From assembly GCA_028564675.1 (NCBI GenBank), contig JAOVVO010000260.1:37162-101161 (forward strand): 64,000 bases of DNA, given 5' to 3'. Source of the DNA: Onchocerca lupi. Lineage: Eukaryota > Nematoda > Chromadorea > Rhabditida > Onchocercidae. Shown piece after piece: positions 15,109 through 27,700 of this stretch. Made by a program: the position numbers and the translations under genes. Every line of letters starts with the position of its first letter. Positions within the stretch are counted from its first letter, which is position 1. The notes under the pieces are model-generated. The model was not told where the DNA came from, ran no database searches, and saw nothing but the letters and a program-made list of their open reading frames with translations.

Positions 15109-16407
15109 TCAAGAGGAAGTAACCATAGTATATATCATAGAGTACAAATAATAAAAAAAAGATATGAGATAGAATCCAAGCTTTATCCAGCCTTCTCTAA
15201 GCGCTTTTTGAAGTTCATCCTTGTTTAGGATCGTGGTCGGATCATATATTCCTGGTCCAGTCATGATGGGACGTTGAATATATCTAAGAAAAAAGTATGT
15301 TTGAAAAGTCCATATTAATAGAATTACAATTAATCTGAAAAAACATGATTTTTTTTCTCGCTTTATAATTCATGCATACGAGTCAGCACAAAAAAACGGA
15401 AAACTAGTAGTAGAATGGAAGAATTAAATACCTATGAATATGATATGCAATAAGGGGTATGTTCCAACAAAGTCCACCAAGTTGAAACGATAAGACGAAA
15501 AGAAATGTAAGGATGAAGTGAAGCAAATACTCTGGTAAAACCAACTAAAAAAATTCATTAAGAACTGAAGTAGATACACTTCAAAAAAACAGAATAGAAA
15601 TAATACTTTGCATATGAATAGCACATAAAAATTTTTTAAAGTTGAAATTAACAATTTGAATGATAATCTTTAATGGATTTAGCTAAACAATCCCAAGAAC
15701 TCACCAACAGTACCGTTCAACTTAATTCAGCTTACGAATAGCATATATGCTACTAATAACTCTTTAAAGACAAAAAAATAAAGCAGACCTGGTTCAAACT
15801 ATTGCACTGTTCTATTGGATTTTTGTAGTCTGTCTTTAACTCATCAATACAGATAACCTGAAATAAGAACAAAATGCAATGCCTTTAACTCGAAAAAACA
15901 TTCTTATTGTCTTTGCTGTATTGCATTAATCTTGATATCTTGATACGCTATTACATATTGTTTCTAGATGGTCACAAATAATGTTGAGGCAGTTGTAAAA
16001 ATCTGATTCTTCTATTGAAGCCAAGAATGAGCAGGGAAAAAGTGTAAGAAACGCGGGAAACATGCTTTATCAAATTTGTTTTTACAACTTTTCGTTTGTG
16101 TTAAAGAACTTCTACAAAATTCAAAAAACAGTTTTGACGTACTCCTGTTAAAATATTCCTGCAATATACAACACATGATAATTCAGAAAAGTAAGAGAGA
16201 CGAAATAAGCATAGACATTTATAATTTTTTCTTTTGTACCATTTATGATAAGTGATATTTACAAGATTATGTACTAAAATTATATGTAAATTCTGTCAGT
16301 CTCGAAAACATTATAATTAAACTTACTGTGAATATGGCAAAGAAAATGCAAAATGCCACTGCGAATAGAGAAAAAAGATAACAAAATGCAGCAAATGTAA
16401 AAGCCAT
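15109..16407 (-). CDS. cni-1: Cornichon-family ER export cargo receptor, complete, four exons
   Basis: Cornichon proteins are small ER/early-secretory membrane proteins that recruit transmembrane cargo, such as growth-factor precursors and glutamate receptors, into COPII vesicles (family knowledge). Exons on the minus strand are 16407-16327, 15857-15789, 15544-15432 and 15283-15109. They join in phase to a 145-residue protein, matching the usual length of about 144. Seen directly: N-terminus MAFTFAAFCYLF, the hallmark DELKTDYKNPIEQCNSLN in exon 2, LVLPEYLLH and NIPLIAYHI in exon 3, and RPIMTGPGIYDPTT followed by a C-terminal membrane segment ending in SS-stop in exon 4. Membrane segments lie at about residues 5-28, 53-75 and 118-142. 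The start methionine matches the family's universal MAFTFAAFCY start. Nothing is broken. The symbol follows the C. elegans name and is an orthology inference. Confidence 0.96.
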
Positions 16408-18077
16408 GATGAGCAACTGGTCGCCAACTTTCAAATTCCGAGAATCTGAAACAGTAATTTTGAAAAAATAGTAAAATGACAAAAGTATGGAGATGATAAT
16501 GCAAATTTGAAATAAAAAAAAAAAAAATTATTGGTCTAATATTTATATGTACTTCAGAAATTACTAATTCCATATCCAAAGGGATACGAGAACTGCAGTG
16601 GCTCCAAATTGGAAAAATGAAATAGAACGGGCATTTTCATCGGGGACAAACGATTTGAGTACATTGAGGAAAACCAATGGAGGTTACATCTGATAAATTC
16701 TGCCACACTAAATAACTAAACATTCTCAAGATCTGATAAAAAAAAAACTGACTAGTCAGTACAATCAAACAACCCATATAAATTAGCTGCAAAAAATTCT
16801 ACTTGCAATTTTGACTTCTCCACTCTGTTAATAGCCTCTTTTTTCTCTTTCTACTTAAAAGTTCTCATCATATCTTTCTAGAAATATCCTAATTCTTCCT
16901 TGCTCGCTAAAATAAACACAAATCCCTCTTATTAACGTTATCCAGAATTTGAATACTAATGAAAATTTGTAATTCATTCAGTTTTATTATTTCCTTAACC
17001 AATACAGAGATAAAACAAGAAGCACTAATGATTGCGCACACAGCAGCTTTGGAATTTTCGTGTATCATCTTCAAATTACAATCCTGAAATAATTTAAAAC
17101 AAAAATCTGAGTGATGGAATTCAGTCCTGTCGAATTCAAAAATGTTGTTTTGAATCAGATCAAAAATGTTGTTAACAATAACGATATTCCACGTGTAATT
17201 AATACACATGTAATACTAAGACACTCATCTTTTCATATAATAAAATTATTTACCAGAAAAATTCAAATAAAATAACAATACTGCAAATTTGAGAATATCA
17301 GACAATAATGAAAGAAGATCATCTAAATTGGAATCAAGTTGGATTGATGCCTTAGTTTAATATATCTTTGAAAATATATAACAAAGCCGCTGACGATAAA
17401 ATATGTAGAAATATCCAACCAAATTGCCACTACATATTCTGTACATCTAACAACACGAAATTCATCTCGTCGTAAGAATTCAAAAAATAAATAAAAATAA
17501 AATAAACAAATAAATAAATAAATGATAAAAATTGGATGAATCGACAATGCTTCTCAAAAGAAGCAATACATTTTATGACTTCAGCGCATTACAAAAATGA
17601 GTGATTCGTAGTTTTTTATCATAACAGTGCGACGCAGGTAATGAATATTACAAAAGTAAAAATCACACTGTTAAAAGTTTCTAACCTGAAGTTTTTTTTT
17701 CTTTCAAAAAATAAAAATTACAAACAAAAAATCGCTCCAAATACGTGTTCTTAAATGTGAGAGAACTTGAATTTGCCTGAAATTTAAAATATTTATGCAA
17801 AAAATCAGTTCTTTATTGATAATAATATCATAGTTGCATTAATTCATTGGGAAACTATGGAACAGATGGAAAAAAGCATACATGAATTCTATAAAAAATT
17901 CATCATAATAATACAGGGTGAATATTTCTTTTATCAACTTATCTAAATGTGCGTTTAACCACCGGTTTTCTATTTAATATAATCTTAAATTCATTGCTTC
18001 CAGCTTTTTAAAAAAAAACCCATGATCTAATACTTTGTATTTTTTGTATAGAATTTCGTCCATTTCTTTTGAAAGAA

Positions 18078-18203
18078 ATGGCAGGCATTTGCAAAGCACG
18101 ATGAGAATTATATGCCTTTAATGGCAGGTATTTGCAAAGCACGATGAGAATTATATGCCTTTAATGGCAGGTATTTGCAAAGCACGATGAGAATTATATG
18201 CCT
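18078..18203. repeat. Tandem repeat, 43-bp unit, three copies
   Basis: Three nearly perfect head-to-tail copies at 18078-18120, 18121-18163 and 18164-18203 (the last lacks its final three bases). Each contains GCAAAGCACGATGAGAATTA. Copy 1 has C where copies 2 and 3 have T in GGCAGG(C/T)ATTTG. No open reading frame depends on it. Confidence 0.95.
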
Positions 18204-19365
18204 CGGAAGTAAGTAATAAGAAAAAGGAAATTCGAGAATTCTGGAGTTTCAATTCTGTAGCGTTCTACGACCTTCTAAATTCAAGCACTGGAAAAGAAAA
18301 AAAAAACGATAAAATAATCTCAAAAAGCACTCGTAGTCTTTCACTAAGAGATCTCTGATTGAAAATTAAAAACAGACATTTACCCATGAATGACCAAATC
18401 ATTTTTTGCGGCGCATTTACGCAACTATATAGAAAATTCCTCAGCTTTGTACCCCTGCAAGAAAAAAATCTGAAGTGCTTTAATTCCACTAGACAATTCA
18501 TCACAAATAATATCATCCTACAGTGGAAATAACAGATGACAAGATGGCACTTCCAGTTTACAATGATGTTACAAAGGAAAAGAAGGAGATGTATAGAAGA
18601 AATGTATTCATAAGTTTCAAGAAGTTTAAAAAGTAGCGCTGAATATTGTTCGCCAAGAAGTTTTTGAAGAATCAATCAAGGCTGTGGCAAAGTGCAATAA
18701 TCCAAAAACATCAAAAGATGTACATAAAAAAAATCTAAAGATAAAAATAATGATGAAGATTGAAACAAAGAACTAAACTGCAAAACCTTTTATAAGTTGT
18801 CGTCCCCATAAAAGATACTGGAGCTCAAAGTTAACTTCTTGAAGATATGTATTTCATGAATGGAAACAAATCTTTTGAACGTATAAAATTTCAATGTTGT
18901 ATAATATCTTAATGTCATCATTATAAATTTGACCATTTCATTGGATGACATGAATATTTCTGAAAAAAAAAATCATTTCCGTCGAGAAATAAATTTTTGT
19001 TAAATATAAAAAAGTATTAAAAACAAAAGAGGCAAATTAGACCGTGATGTGTTTCTTGTTTACAAAACTTTATTGAAATGTACATCAAATTGCACCTAAA
19101 CCAATGGGCATATGCCCTGAAATTCAGTACGAAATACTGGATGTTATAAAAAACTAAGTAAATGGCCGAAGAAACTAACTGAATCGAGAGACACAAAATA
19201 TTCAAAAAATGTTTCATAACTATCTTCATTTTAATTCCTGAAAGAAACGCTCTCACAAACACATATTTTAAGAAAATATCGGTAAAAAACAAAGCCATAA
19301 GTGCAGTCATTTACATGAATAAAAATGTAAATGTTCCTTTGTTCAAGATCTTAAATCTTCGAAAA

Positions 19366-19432
19366 TTCTTCATCGATTGCTGTGAAATTTTGACACAACG
19401 TTGCAAGGCGCTTATTTTTATATACACGCGCT
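19366..19432 (+). repeat. Degenerate copy of the dispersed 60-bp repeat family
   Basis: The segment runs TTCTTCATCGATTGCTGTGA, then AAATTTTGACACAACGTTGC, then a GGCGC tract. It aligns by eye with copies near 49055, 49318, 49640 and (inverted) 49835 and 58384. It is the most distant copy from the Helitron block. Confidence 0.6.
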
Positions 19433-21727
19433 GTTGTGGCTCAGTCTAGTTAACTGGAAAAGATCCAGTTGGGATGATATACAACAGCTCTTATGACGAT
19501 ATACAAATATCATCCTCTTATGACGATATACAACAGGAAGAGTTGTATATCCTTCCAAGCTGGATTGCATGTGAATGTAATGAACAGGTCTGGATGCTCA
19601 CACAGAACACAGTGACGAACATACGTAATTGCATTTTGAGCGTGCTCATGCATATGACATGGACTGCTGTATATGAAGATGGCTTCATCGTTAGTCTTCC
19701 ATCGTTATTGCATTAATGTCATTTAAAACTGCACCTCGCAACTGAATGTATTCTTTAGAGCGAAGCATGGTCTGCTTCAAACGGATGAATATCAAACGTT
19801 CTGTTTCAATTTTTGCATGCATCCTACAATATTGCTGTGGCAACGCGTGGCTGGGACAGTTCTTTATAAATATATTTCCAGTCTAACAATATGTATCTGA
19901 ATTGCATGTTTCACATCAAATCATTCAGCTTTCAGGGCAACGAAATCCATAACATTATTTATATTAAAGTGGAAGGTGATTATATTTTCTAACCAAATTT
20001 GAAACAAATTTGGAACAATAACATAAACTAGCTTGCATTGCACAACAGAATTATACAAATTTGCTTCCATTTCGTTTTAATTTCAGCTTATCAAAACATG
20101 CAGCTATTTAATTAGAATAACACAAGTTCTGGATCTAATAATACCTTGACGCAATGAATGGATCCATCGAACTTTGGAAGAAATTCATCTTATTCATTCT
20201 CATTTTGTAGATTATTGTGAAAATATGTCGTTCAGTTGAATCGGGAATTCTATAATTTGGTGTTTGCTATTAATAGTGTTTTCAAATCTAAAAGACAGCA
20301 ACAGTATTAAAAGTATTCACTTTCATGTGAACTTAATCCAAAAAATAGCAGGTTATCCGGCCACTGAATACTCTCTCGTGATAGAGTGATAACCGTAAGA
20401 TACACAAGATTGAAAGCAGCATCGAAAAAAGTGCTTACAATATGATCATTAGATCTATTTACGGATTATAGGTAACAAAAGCCTTAACTGTATCACATTT
20501 GCAATTGTGTCATCTCGGCTTGCTTATGCATCAGTGATCTATCTCGACGTACCGCCACTAATAAAGAAAAATTTAGACAGAATTTTGCAGCATATGGATG
20601 CACTCTCAGAATATAATACTCACTGTATCATACTGTCTAAGACCAGGAAAAAGGATTCGGACGAATAACGACCAGTCCATCCACTCCCATGTAACCGACT
20701 TCTTCGTCCTTTCAACGCATAGCTAGATCCAAACGCTGCAACATTTCAATATAACACTGCAACGATTGCTTTTTATGCAAATATAAGGCTCATCGATTGC
20801 TGTGAAAATGAATGATCGAGGAGATTTGGTATTCTTTATGGTTTCTGCATCGATTGTAGCTCTCGGAGGTTAGATTATGAGGCTGGTGCTTGTCATCCTA
20901 GGAGTTCTCTCTCAACTTAGGATTTTGTTGTTTGAGGTCTTTGTGAAGTTTGAAATCATTAGTTTGCTCGAAACATTAATTCTTTAGAATTACCTGAAAT
21001 GAAATGTTATCAGAGAAAACTAAGATTATTTATCACCCAAAGCTGTAGAATTATTTTTGTACCCTCAGATAAAGCTAAAGATATGAGTAGGAAAGTGCTG
21101 TACGGAGTAGTAAGCAACAAGAAAATGAGACCTTCAGAAAGTTTATGGATTATTTATGTATACTTTACTTGCTTGCTCACTAATAGAGGCTAGAACAGGC
21201 TATCAGATATGGTATTAAACAAATGAAGCGAAACAATCAATATATTTACCGTCCATATGGACTCTTTCATGATAATCGTTTATCATCTTAACATTAAGCT
21301 TTTCATTCTCCGTTTTTTATACCAAATCTTAAAGTGACTGGAAAGATTAGTGATTGATACTTTTTCATGAAAAAGTCCTTCTGAAGATTTTTTTAAATTA
21401 TGTTGCAGGATAAATCGTGTAAATTGGTATTCGGTTTTAGTTCATTGTGGTTCTATGTGTATTTGTTTAGATATGATTATCAGTTGAGAAGTTGGGGAAA
21501 GCATATTTACAAGTGATCGAAGAATTTATTAATATGTAAGCAAGTATGTTTTCTGTTAATCTTTGATAGTGTTACGAAGAAGATAAATAGTTGTTCGAAC
21601 AGGACATGTGAATTAAGACACTGAAACTTGCTTGCGAATCAAAGGACCAATAATTTTGCAAGCATAAGATGTCATATTGGCTTTGGGTAGAGTTATTTCA
21701 CTACGATATTATTTTCTAGACTGAATA

Positions 21728-24700
21728 ATGGAAGGCTCAACATCTTGTACTTCCGACAGTGATGTTGCGAATATTTCACGAGAATCAGAAACTGTATGTT
21801 TTTTTCTTTTTCTCAGGTGCTAGCTCCTGATTTGTATTGTTTAATAAATCTCTAATGATTCAACTCCATTAATTTACAAAGAGTTTCGTTTTACTGAGAC
21901 GATTATGTGCATATAAGAACAAAAGCACCATCGTTGCGAAAATAAAACATATACTCCATTAGAATTTAAAAAAGCTTAGTATTTAAATGCAGATGATCGA
22001 AATGCGCAATGCAGCAACACCAGCTTCGGGTAGCAACAGTTCGTCATTTATAAATGAAGCTCCAAGTCCTTTGGGACATCTTGATCCGCACAGGTCTTCT
22101 CTTTTTTGATTAATTTGTTTTTAATTTGTATTTAAGCATAAAATTTATGATAGGCATTTTGAGTTTTCATACAGACATTTGCTTGCTTTCTTTTCGAAGA
22201 TGAGTTTGAATGTTAAAAGAGCGTTTGGATGTTGAATGTTCTTTATTGCTTTTATAATATTTCACAGTTTCGTAATTCCATAGTATTTGAGTTTCACTGC
22301 AGTCAAGGGCGATCAGTATTTTTAGATTGAGGGACATGGTGGTTGATAAGCAAGCAGCATGTCAGAAACAGGTCGAATCTCCCTACAAACAACCTGTATG
22401 TCTTATTTATAAGCTAGTGTTAAATGTATAGAGCCAGATTCCGTTGAGAATAATTAAAGATTTGTAAAAAGCTCTTTCATCATATAATTTGCTATAATTC
22501 AAACTCTTATAATCTGCAGTTCCTGCTTCTTTTCATTCTTTCTTTTCAAGACAGATGGATTTTTTATATTAATCTTGAATATTGTAGTACTGGACGTCTT
22601 CCCCTGCTGATCCTTCCCAGTCACCGTCAAATATTCGTTCAGCATCCACTAATTCAAGTTCTCCATTAACACCAATCATGCAGCCGCCCAGATTACCGAG
22701 TAATTTTCAGAAGAATTTAGATAGTATTAGATATACATTTTGAAACATGTTTTAGGCAGTGAAATTAGAATCTGCTGTTTCACCAATTATCAGAAATATT
22801 CTCTGCTAAGAAATAATGGAAATTAAACTTTTAAGCGTTTATATTAAAATTATAAACCAATCAGTTTAGTGTTTCATCCTTCTTTCATCTTTTTAGGTAC
22901 AGTGCGTGATTCAGCTTTGTTATCTCCGAATGCTACACGTACTCCCGCGCAACAGCAGTCGCTAGGAATGTGTTTGCCAGGTTATTTTTAAAAAATTTTT
23001 GTTATTTCAGCTCTACAAATTTCTTGTCGTATAACAGTTATAAATTTCAATTTAATGACATATAGAGATATGAAATATAAATCTGTTGCAGTGCATCATA
23101 GCCCAATGGGAAGTCCAAGTGGTATGCATCCACCACCTTCGCCATTTATAAGTCATCCTTCCTCAAATGCTTCTCCTTCTCCATATATACAACCACCGCA
23201 AACTCCTATTCATTATCAAGCAAATTTGCAAAGTCCAGCAGGTTGTTTTTTTTTTCTTTTATGTTGTGATTCATCTGAATTCACATCACTCTTAGTATTA
23301 ACTATTAATATTTTTTCTTGATAGTAAGTAAAAATAAAAAATACAAAGGAAATTTTAACTAGGAAATTATTGTATCGGGTCCCAATTTTTTTTAGTGGTA
23401 GTTCTATGTTAATTAATCTTGTCTTTTCCATAGCTATAAAAAAAAAAAATTTCCGATGTTGTGATGGCATTTATCATAGATTTCAAGCAAAACGCATATT
23501 GTTATGAATTTTTGTTGTATTCTATTCTTCAATAGAGCAGTAAGTTTTAGGAGTTTTACAAAAATTAATATTGATCAAAACAGGTGTGGGACCATCAAAT
23601 CACGTTCCCCCCTCACCTCCTTGTGCTCCTTATCTTTCACGAATCCCAGCAGTGGGTCCATCCCAACAACAATATTCATGCCATGCACAAATGCAACAGC
23701 CTCAATGGACAAGTCAGCAAGCTCAGCAAGTAATATATTATCTAAATTGCTAAATTATTAAGATCGATTTTTAAGATTCCTTTGTTTTTATTTTCTTAAC
23801 TCTACAGAACTGACCTATATTCTTGTCTTCATATAATTTTCGTTACTCTTTATAGCATTTTGGTTCTGGACCAGTGCATCGTGTTATGATACAACGAGTT
23901 CCCTACTCAGGTCAGTAATTCGTTGAAATTTTTCAAAAGGCAACGGTTGTTTATCGTTTCGGTTGTCAAATGTTTTTTGTTTTATCTTATGCATCCCTTT
24001 CTTTGTTTTTACGCTGTTGTTTTCTGTTCTTTTTATCTTAGTAATAATTAGATAAAGCGGAGTTTTAATATGAATTCGATTTTTTATTTTCATACTTCCA
24101 GTAAAGCTTTTAGATGATCAAAATTATGCAGCAGAAGTTGTAGATATTTTTATTTTGTTTGAAACTGAATAATTTCAATAGCACTTAAGTACTTCATTAA
24201 ATACATACGCGGGCTGGGATTAATTTTGTTGTTATTAACCCATAATTTCAAATTGCGAATTAAGAACTAGCGAGAACGTTTAGTTGAAGAGTAGTTTCGT
24301 AAATAACTTTAACAATCCTCATGTTCATTCGATTGACGCAAAACATTAAACTTTCCAATTTTTGTTTTAATCGGTTCCGATAAGTCCTATTTATTTTAAA
24401 AAAAGGTCGACCAAAATTTGATGTTAACTAGTTTCGATTTTTTTCAAATTCCTTTTTTTTCAATTTCGTTTTTTCTCATATCTTACAATTAATGTATTAT
24501 TTGAACCCTAACTTTGCAGTTCATTCATTTATTCAAACACTTTCTTTTTAATTTCTGTTTTTCTGCTGATATCACATTCAGTTCTCGAAAAAGATACGTT
24601 ATGCAAAAATAAGGTATCGGAGATACATTATGCATTTTTAATACACAGTATATTTTCTGATGTTTTATTTTTTTCATTGGTTACATAGAACCAAATTATC

Positions 24701-27700
24701 CTTGTTGATTTTCTGCTGTATTATTTGAGAGAATTTCAAAAATAAGTATTAGAAATTTCTCTTCATCTTTGCTTTTCATATCACTAAAAAATTGAATGAA
24801 GTTTTTGTGTATAAGTTAAATCCTGTGCGATCATATGAGTTCGAATCTAGGAGATAATGTGAACTTGAATCGTAATCGTCGTTCCATGCTCTCGTTCTTT
24901 CAAAGAAAATGTAAAATATTAATATTTAGTCTGTCATCAAGTTCTATATCGTTCAAAAATTGGATTCGTTATTGCGAAAAGAACAGTTATTAATTTTGTG
25001 GTATCTGCTATAAAATCTATTAATAATTGAATGTTTGGAACTTATTCTATCAATGTTTGGGGACTTTCTTTGACTATTTTATACAGAAACTTTTCTTGAA
25101 AAAAATAATTCCATTTTGCGATCATGCTGTTGAACATAAGATTTACTGAAAACATGAAACATAAAATACCTAGTTTTGGATAAAAAAAGCTTTGAAAGAT
25201 AAAGTGTGAACTGGTGTAAATGAGCGCATAAAATTTGGTAAATAGATGAAATTGTTATGCATTTTCCATTGCAACTATTGCACGCTTCGCCATTCGTGAA
25301 TGTTTGCGATCTTTGTGATCAATGAAAACGCGTAATTGTTCCTTTCTTCTTTGAACATATGTTTTTTCGTCATTCTCAGAACTGCAAACAACAATCTCTT
25401 TTGGTTGTCCGCTGACCTTTCTAAAGATATAAGCCTGCCTTTTTCATTGCTAGTGTTGGGCGTTTTGCAAGTGAAGCTTTTCGAACGGGCAGCTGACTTT
25501 TCTGCATAATTCTATATTTACAAATTGTTCCCGAAATTAGTTGGTAGTTTTACAAGAAATTTTTGAAAGCAGTGATGCTGCCAAGGTTGATAATGAAATT
25601 CTGTGATTGCGAGGTACAATACACCCGCTGTAGTGTTATATATGATTCATAATAATTAACTTGTTTTAGAAATTTCCTTTTTTTTTTTTTTTTTTTTGAT
25701 GGCTTTTACACGTTGCTGTTGTGAAATACTTTGGACTTCCGGAAATGTGTTTGATTGTTTTACTAAGATATAGTTATTGTAACATCCAGTTTCTTTCTCT
25801 TCAATAGTACCATTTAGTTTATTCGAATTTTATATTGACTATGATGACTTTGATACTGAAGAAATAAGAAAAGGTGTACAACAGATACATAACTGTCTAT
25901 AAATAAAGCTTGAATTCATTGAAGTTGAGAAATGGCTGCTTTCGTTTGTGAGAGAACATTTACATATAACTTTTACGAGAATATTTACAGATGATTCAAT
26001 AGTATGACAACCTAATTTAACATCTTTTCTGACTAAGAGAATTACAGAAGGAGCTGTTTATGATAGTTTCTATTGTTTCCTTTTTGAATGAGTAAAAAAG
26101 AGAGAAATGAAACTTGTTGTGATTAAAAGAATGCTCTTTCATATGTCTAATTTGTCTTTTTGAGTCCTGATAAAAAATTCCATTTTTGTCCTATTCATTT
26201 TATAAGCGATCATATTCTTGTTTGCAATGTGAATCGAAATGATTCAATTTTTGATTGCGTCTAATTTTTGATTTTTTCGAATAATTTAATTTTTGATCGC
26301 GCAGATTGATTATCAATTGAAGCGTAATTTCAAGATGTATTCGAATTCCTCTTGTAAAAACGTTTTTTAATTGTGGCTTGTGCATTTTAGCAGTAGTTTA
26401 TAAGTTTAATAATTTTTATTCAAGAAATTTAAGTCAGGAAGTCGTGTTTTGATTTTTCGTATCTTTTTTAAAGTTTTTTAATTTCGTTTTTTGTAGTTTG
26501 CAATTTCTTGATAAGGATAGGAAGATTTTATTTCTAGAATGCACATTCTGATAGTTATGATTCTTACTCTTTATCATCTTCATGCAGAAATCTGATTCAC
26601 GGAGAGATAAAATTGGTGCGATTGTATCACTCAGTTGTCAATAAATCCATATTATGTACAGATATTTTTATAAATTTTTTCTCTGAGTCATCTTTTCATT
26701 TTCGTCCTAGTTGCCATTTATTTGATCAGCAGCTTGTTTTCCTATATTACATTTTTTTTTTCTTTATGCATACCTTTAATGATTAAAGGATTTGAAATTC
26801 AGTTATAATTACATATCCAAATTTATTTGGAATGGTTGAAAAGACTAAGCGAAGCATTATTCTTGTATAAAATTTGTGTGGTTGCTTATTCCATTATTTT
26901 TATTAATTTTTTACTTGGATATTTTTTAAGATTACCTACTTAATAGTCAAGCACTATTGCCATAAATGGACAGTATTGGTTGGAACAGTACCTGAAACGT
27001 AAAAAAATGCTTCTTTGAATTAATTCCATCTCATTTATTCGATATTGCCATAATAAATGATACAAATTGTGTTCGTTTCGTAAGCTTTTTTTTTCTTTTT
27101 TTTTTCCTGTCATTTTTGTTTTTAATTTTAAACTGTAAGAATTTTATGATTAATTTATTCGTAGTGACAGATGAGAGATGGCTTCTGAACAAGATCGCCT
27201 TTAATGATTAATAGTAATCATATGCTTTTCCTGTCAAATCTAGCAATTTAATGGCATTCTCTCTTATATGACTAAATCATAGATTTATCCATTTGGGTCT
27301 ATGCATAAGTTTCTGTCAGGACTGGGAACTGGCTATAGAAAACACTTAATTCTAAATCTTTTTGGGACCTTTCTTTGTATGCATTTTTTTTTTCTGTCGA
27401 TTTATATCGCCAGATTTATTAACTTGAATTTTTTGACATTTCATATTTCTTGATAGTATTTGTCTTCGTGTAATTCCACATAAGACTGCCAATTCTATAT
27501 CACATGCACCGTTGTGAATAACATCACGTCTCCGTCTCGTATGTCTTGTTACTATCTTTTGAAATGTTTCGCTTTTATGACAAATTATTTGTCTATTCAG
27601 ATACTTTAAGTTTTACTTTTCTTTCAGGATATCCACCGGGTATGTCACACCTACAGTCACAAAACAACCAGCATCCTTCATCTTCCACTGTTTTTCCAGC

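Larger units (their letters stand above)
16408..21727. other. Intergenic region, repeats only
   Basis: About 5.3 kb between the cornichon start and the PTIP-like start; the two genes are transcribed divergently. Short open frames occur on both strands (the longest is minus 18675-18265), but none shows a recognisable motif or coherent splice-linked exons. Seen here: a 43-bp tandem repeat at 18078, one copy of the window's dispersed repeat near 19366, and a short duplication around the phrase TATGACGATATACAA at 19493-19533. Promoters of both flanking genes should lie at the two ends. Confidence 0.6.

Noticed and set aside
18265..18675. 136-codon minus-strand open frame
   Set aside because: It is rich in Phe/Leu/Cys from AT-rich sequence, with no recognisable motif or linked exons. 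It is most likely a chance frame.
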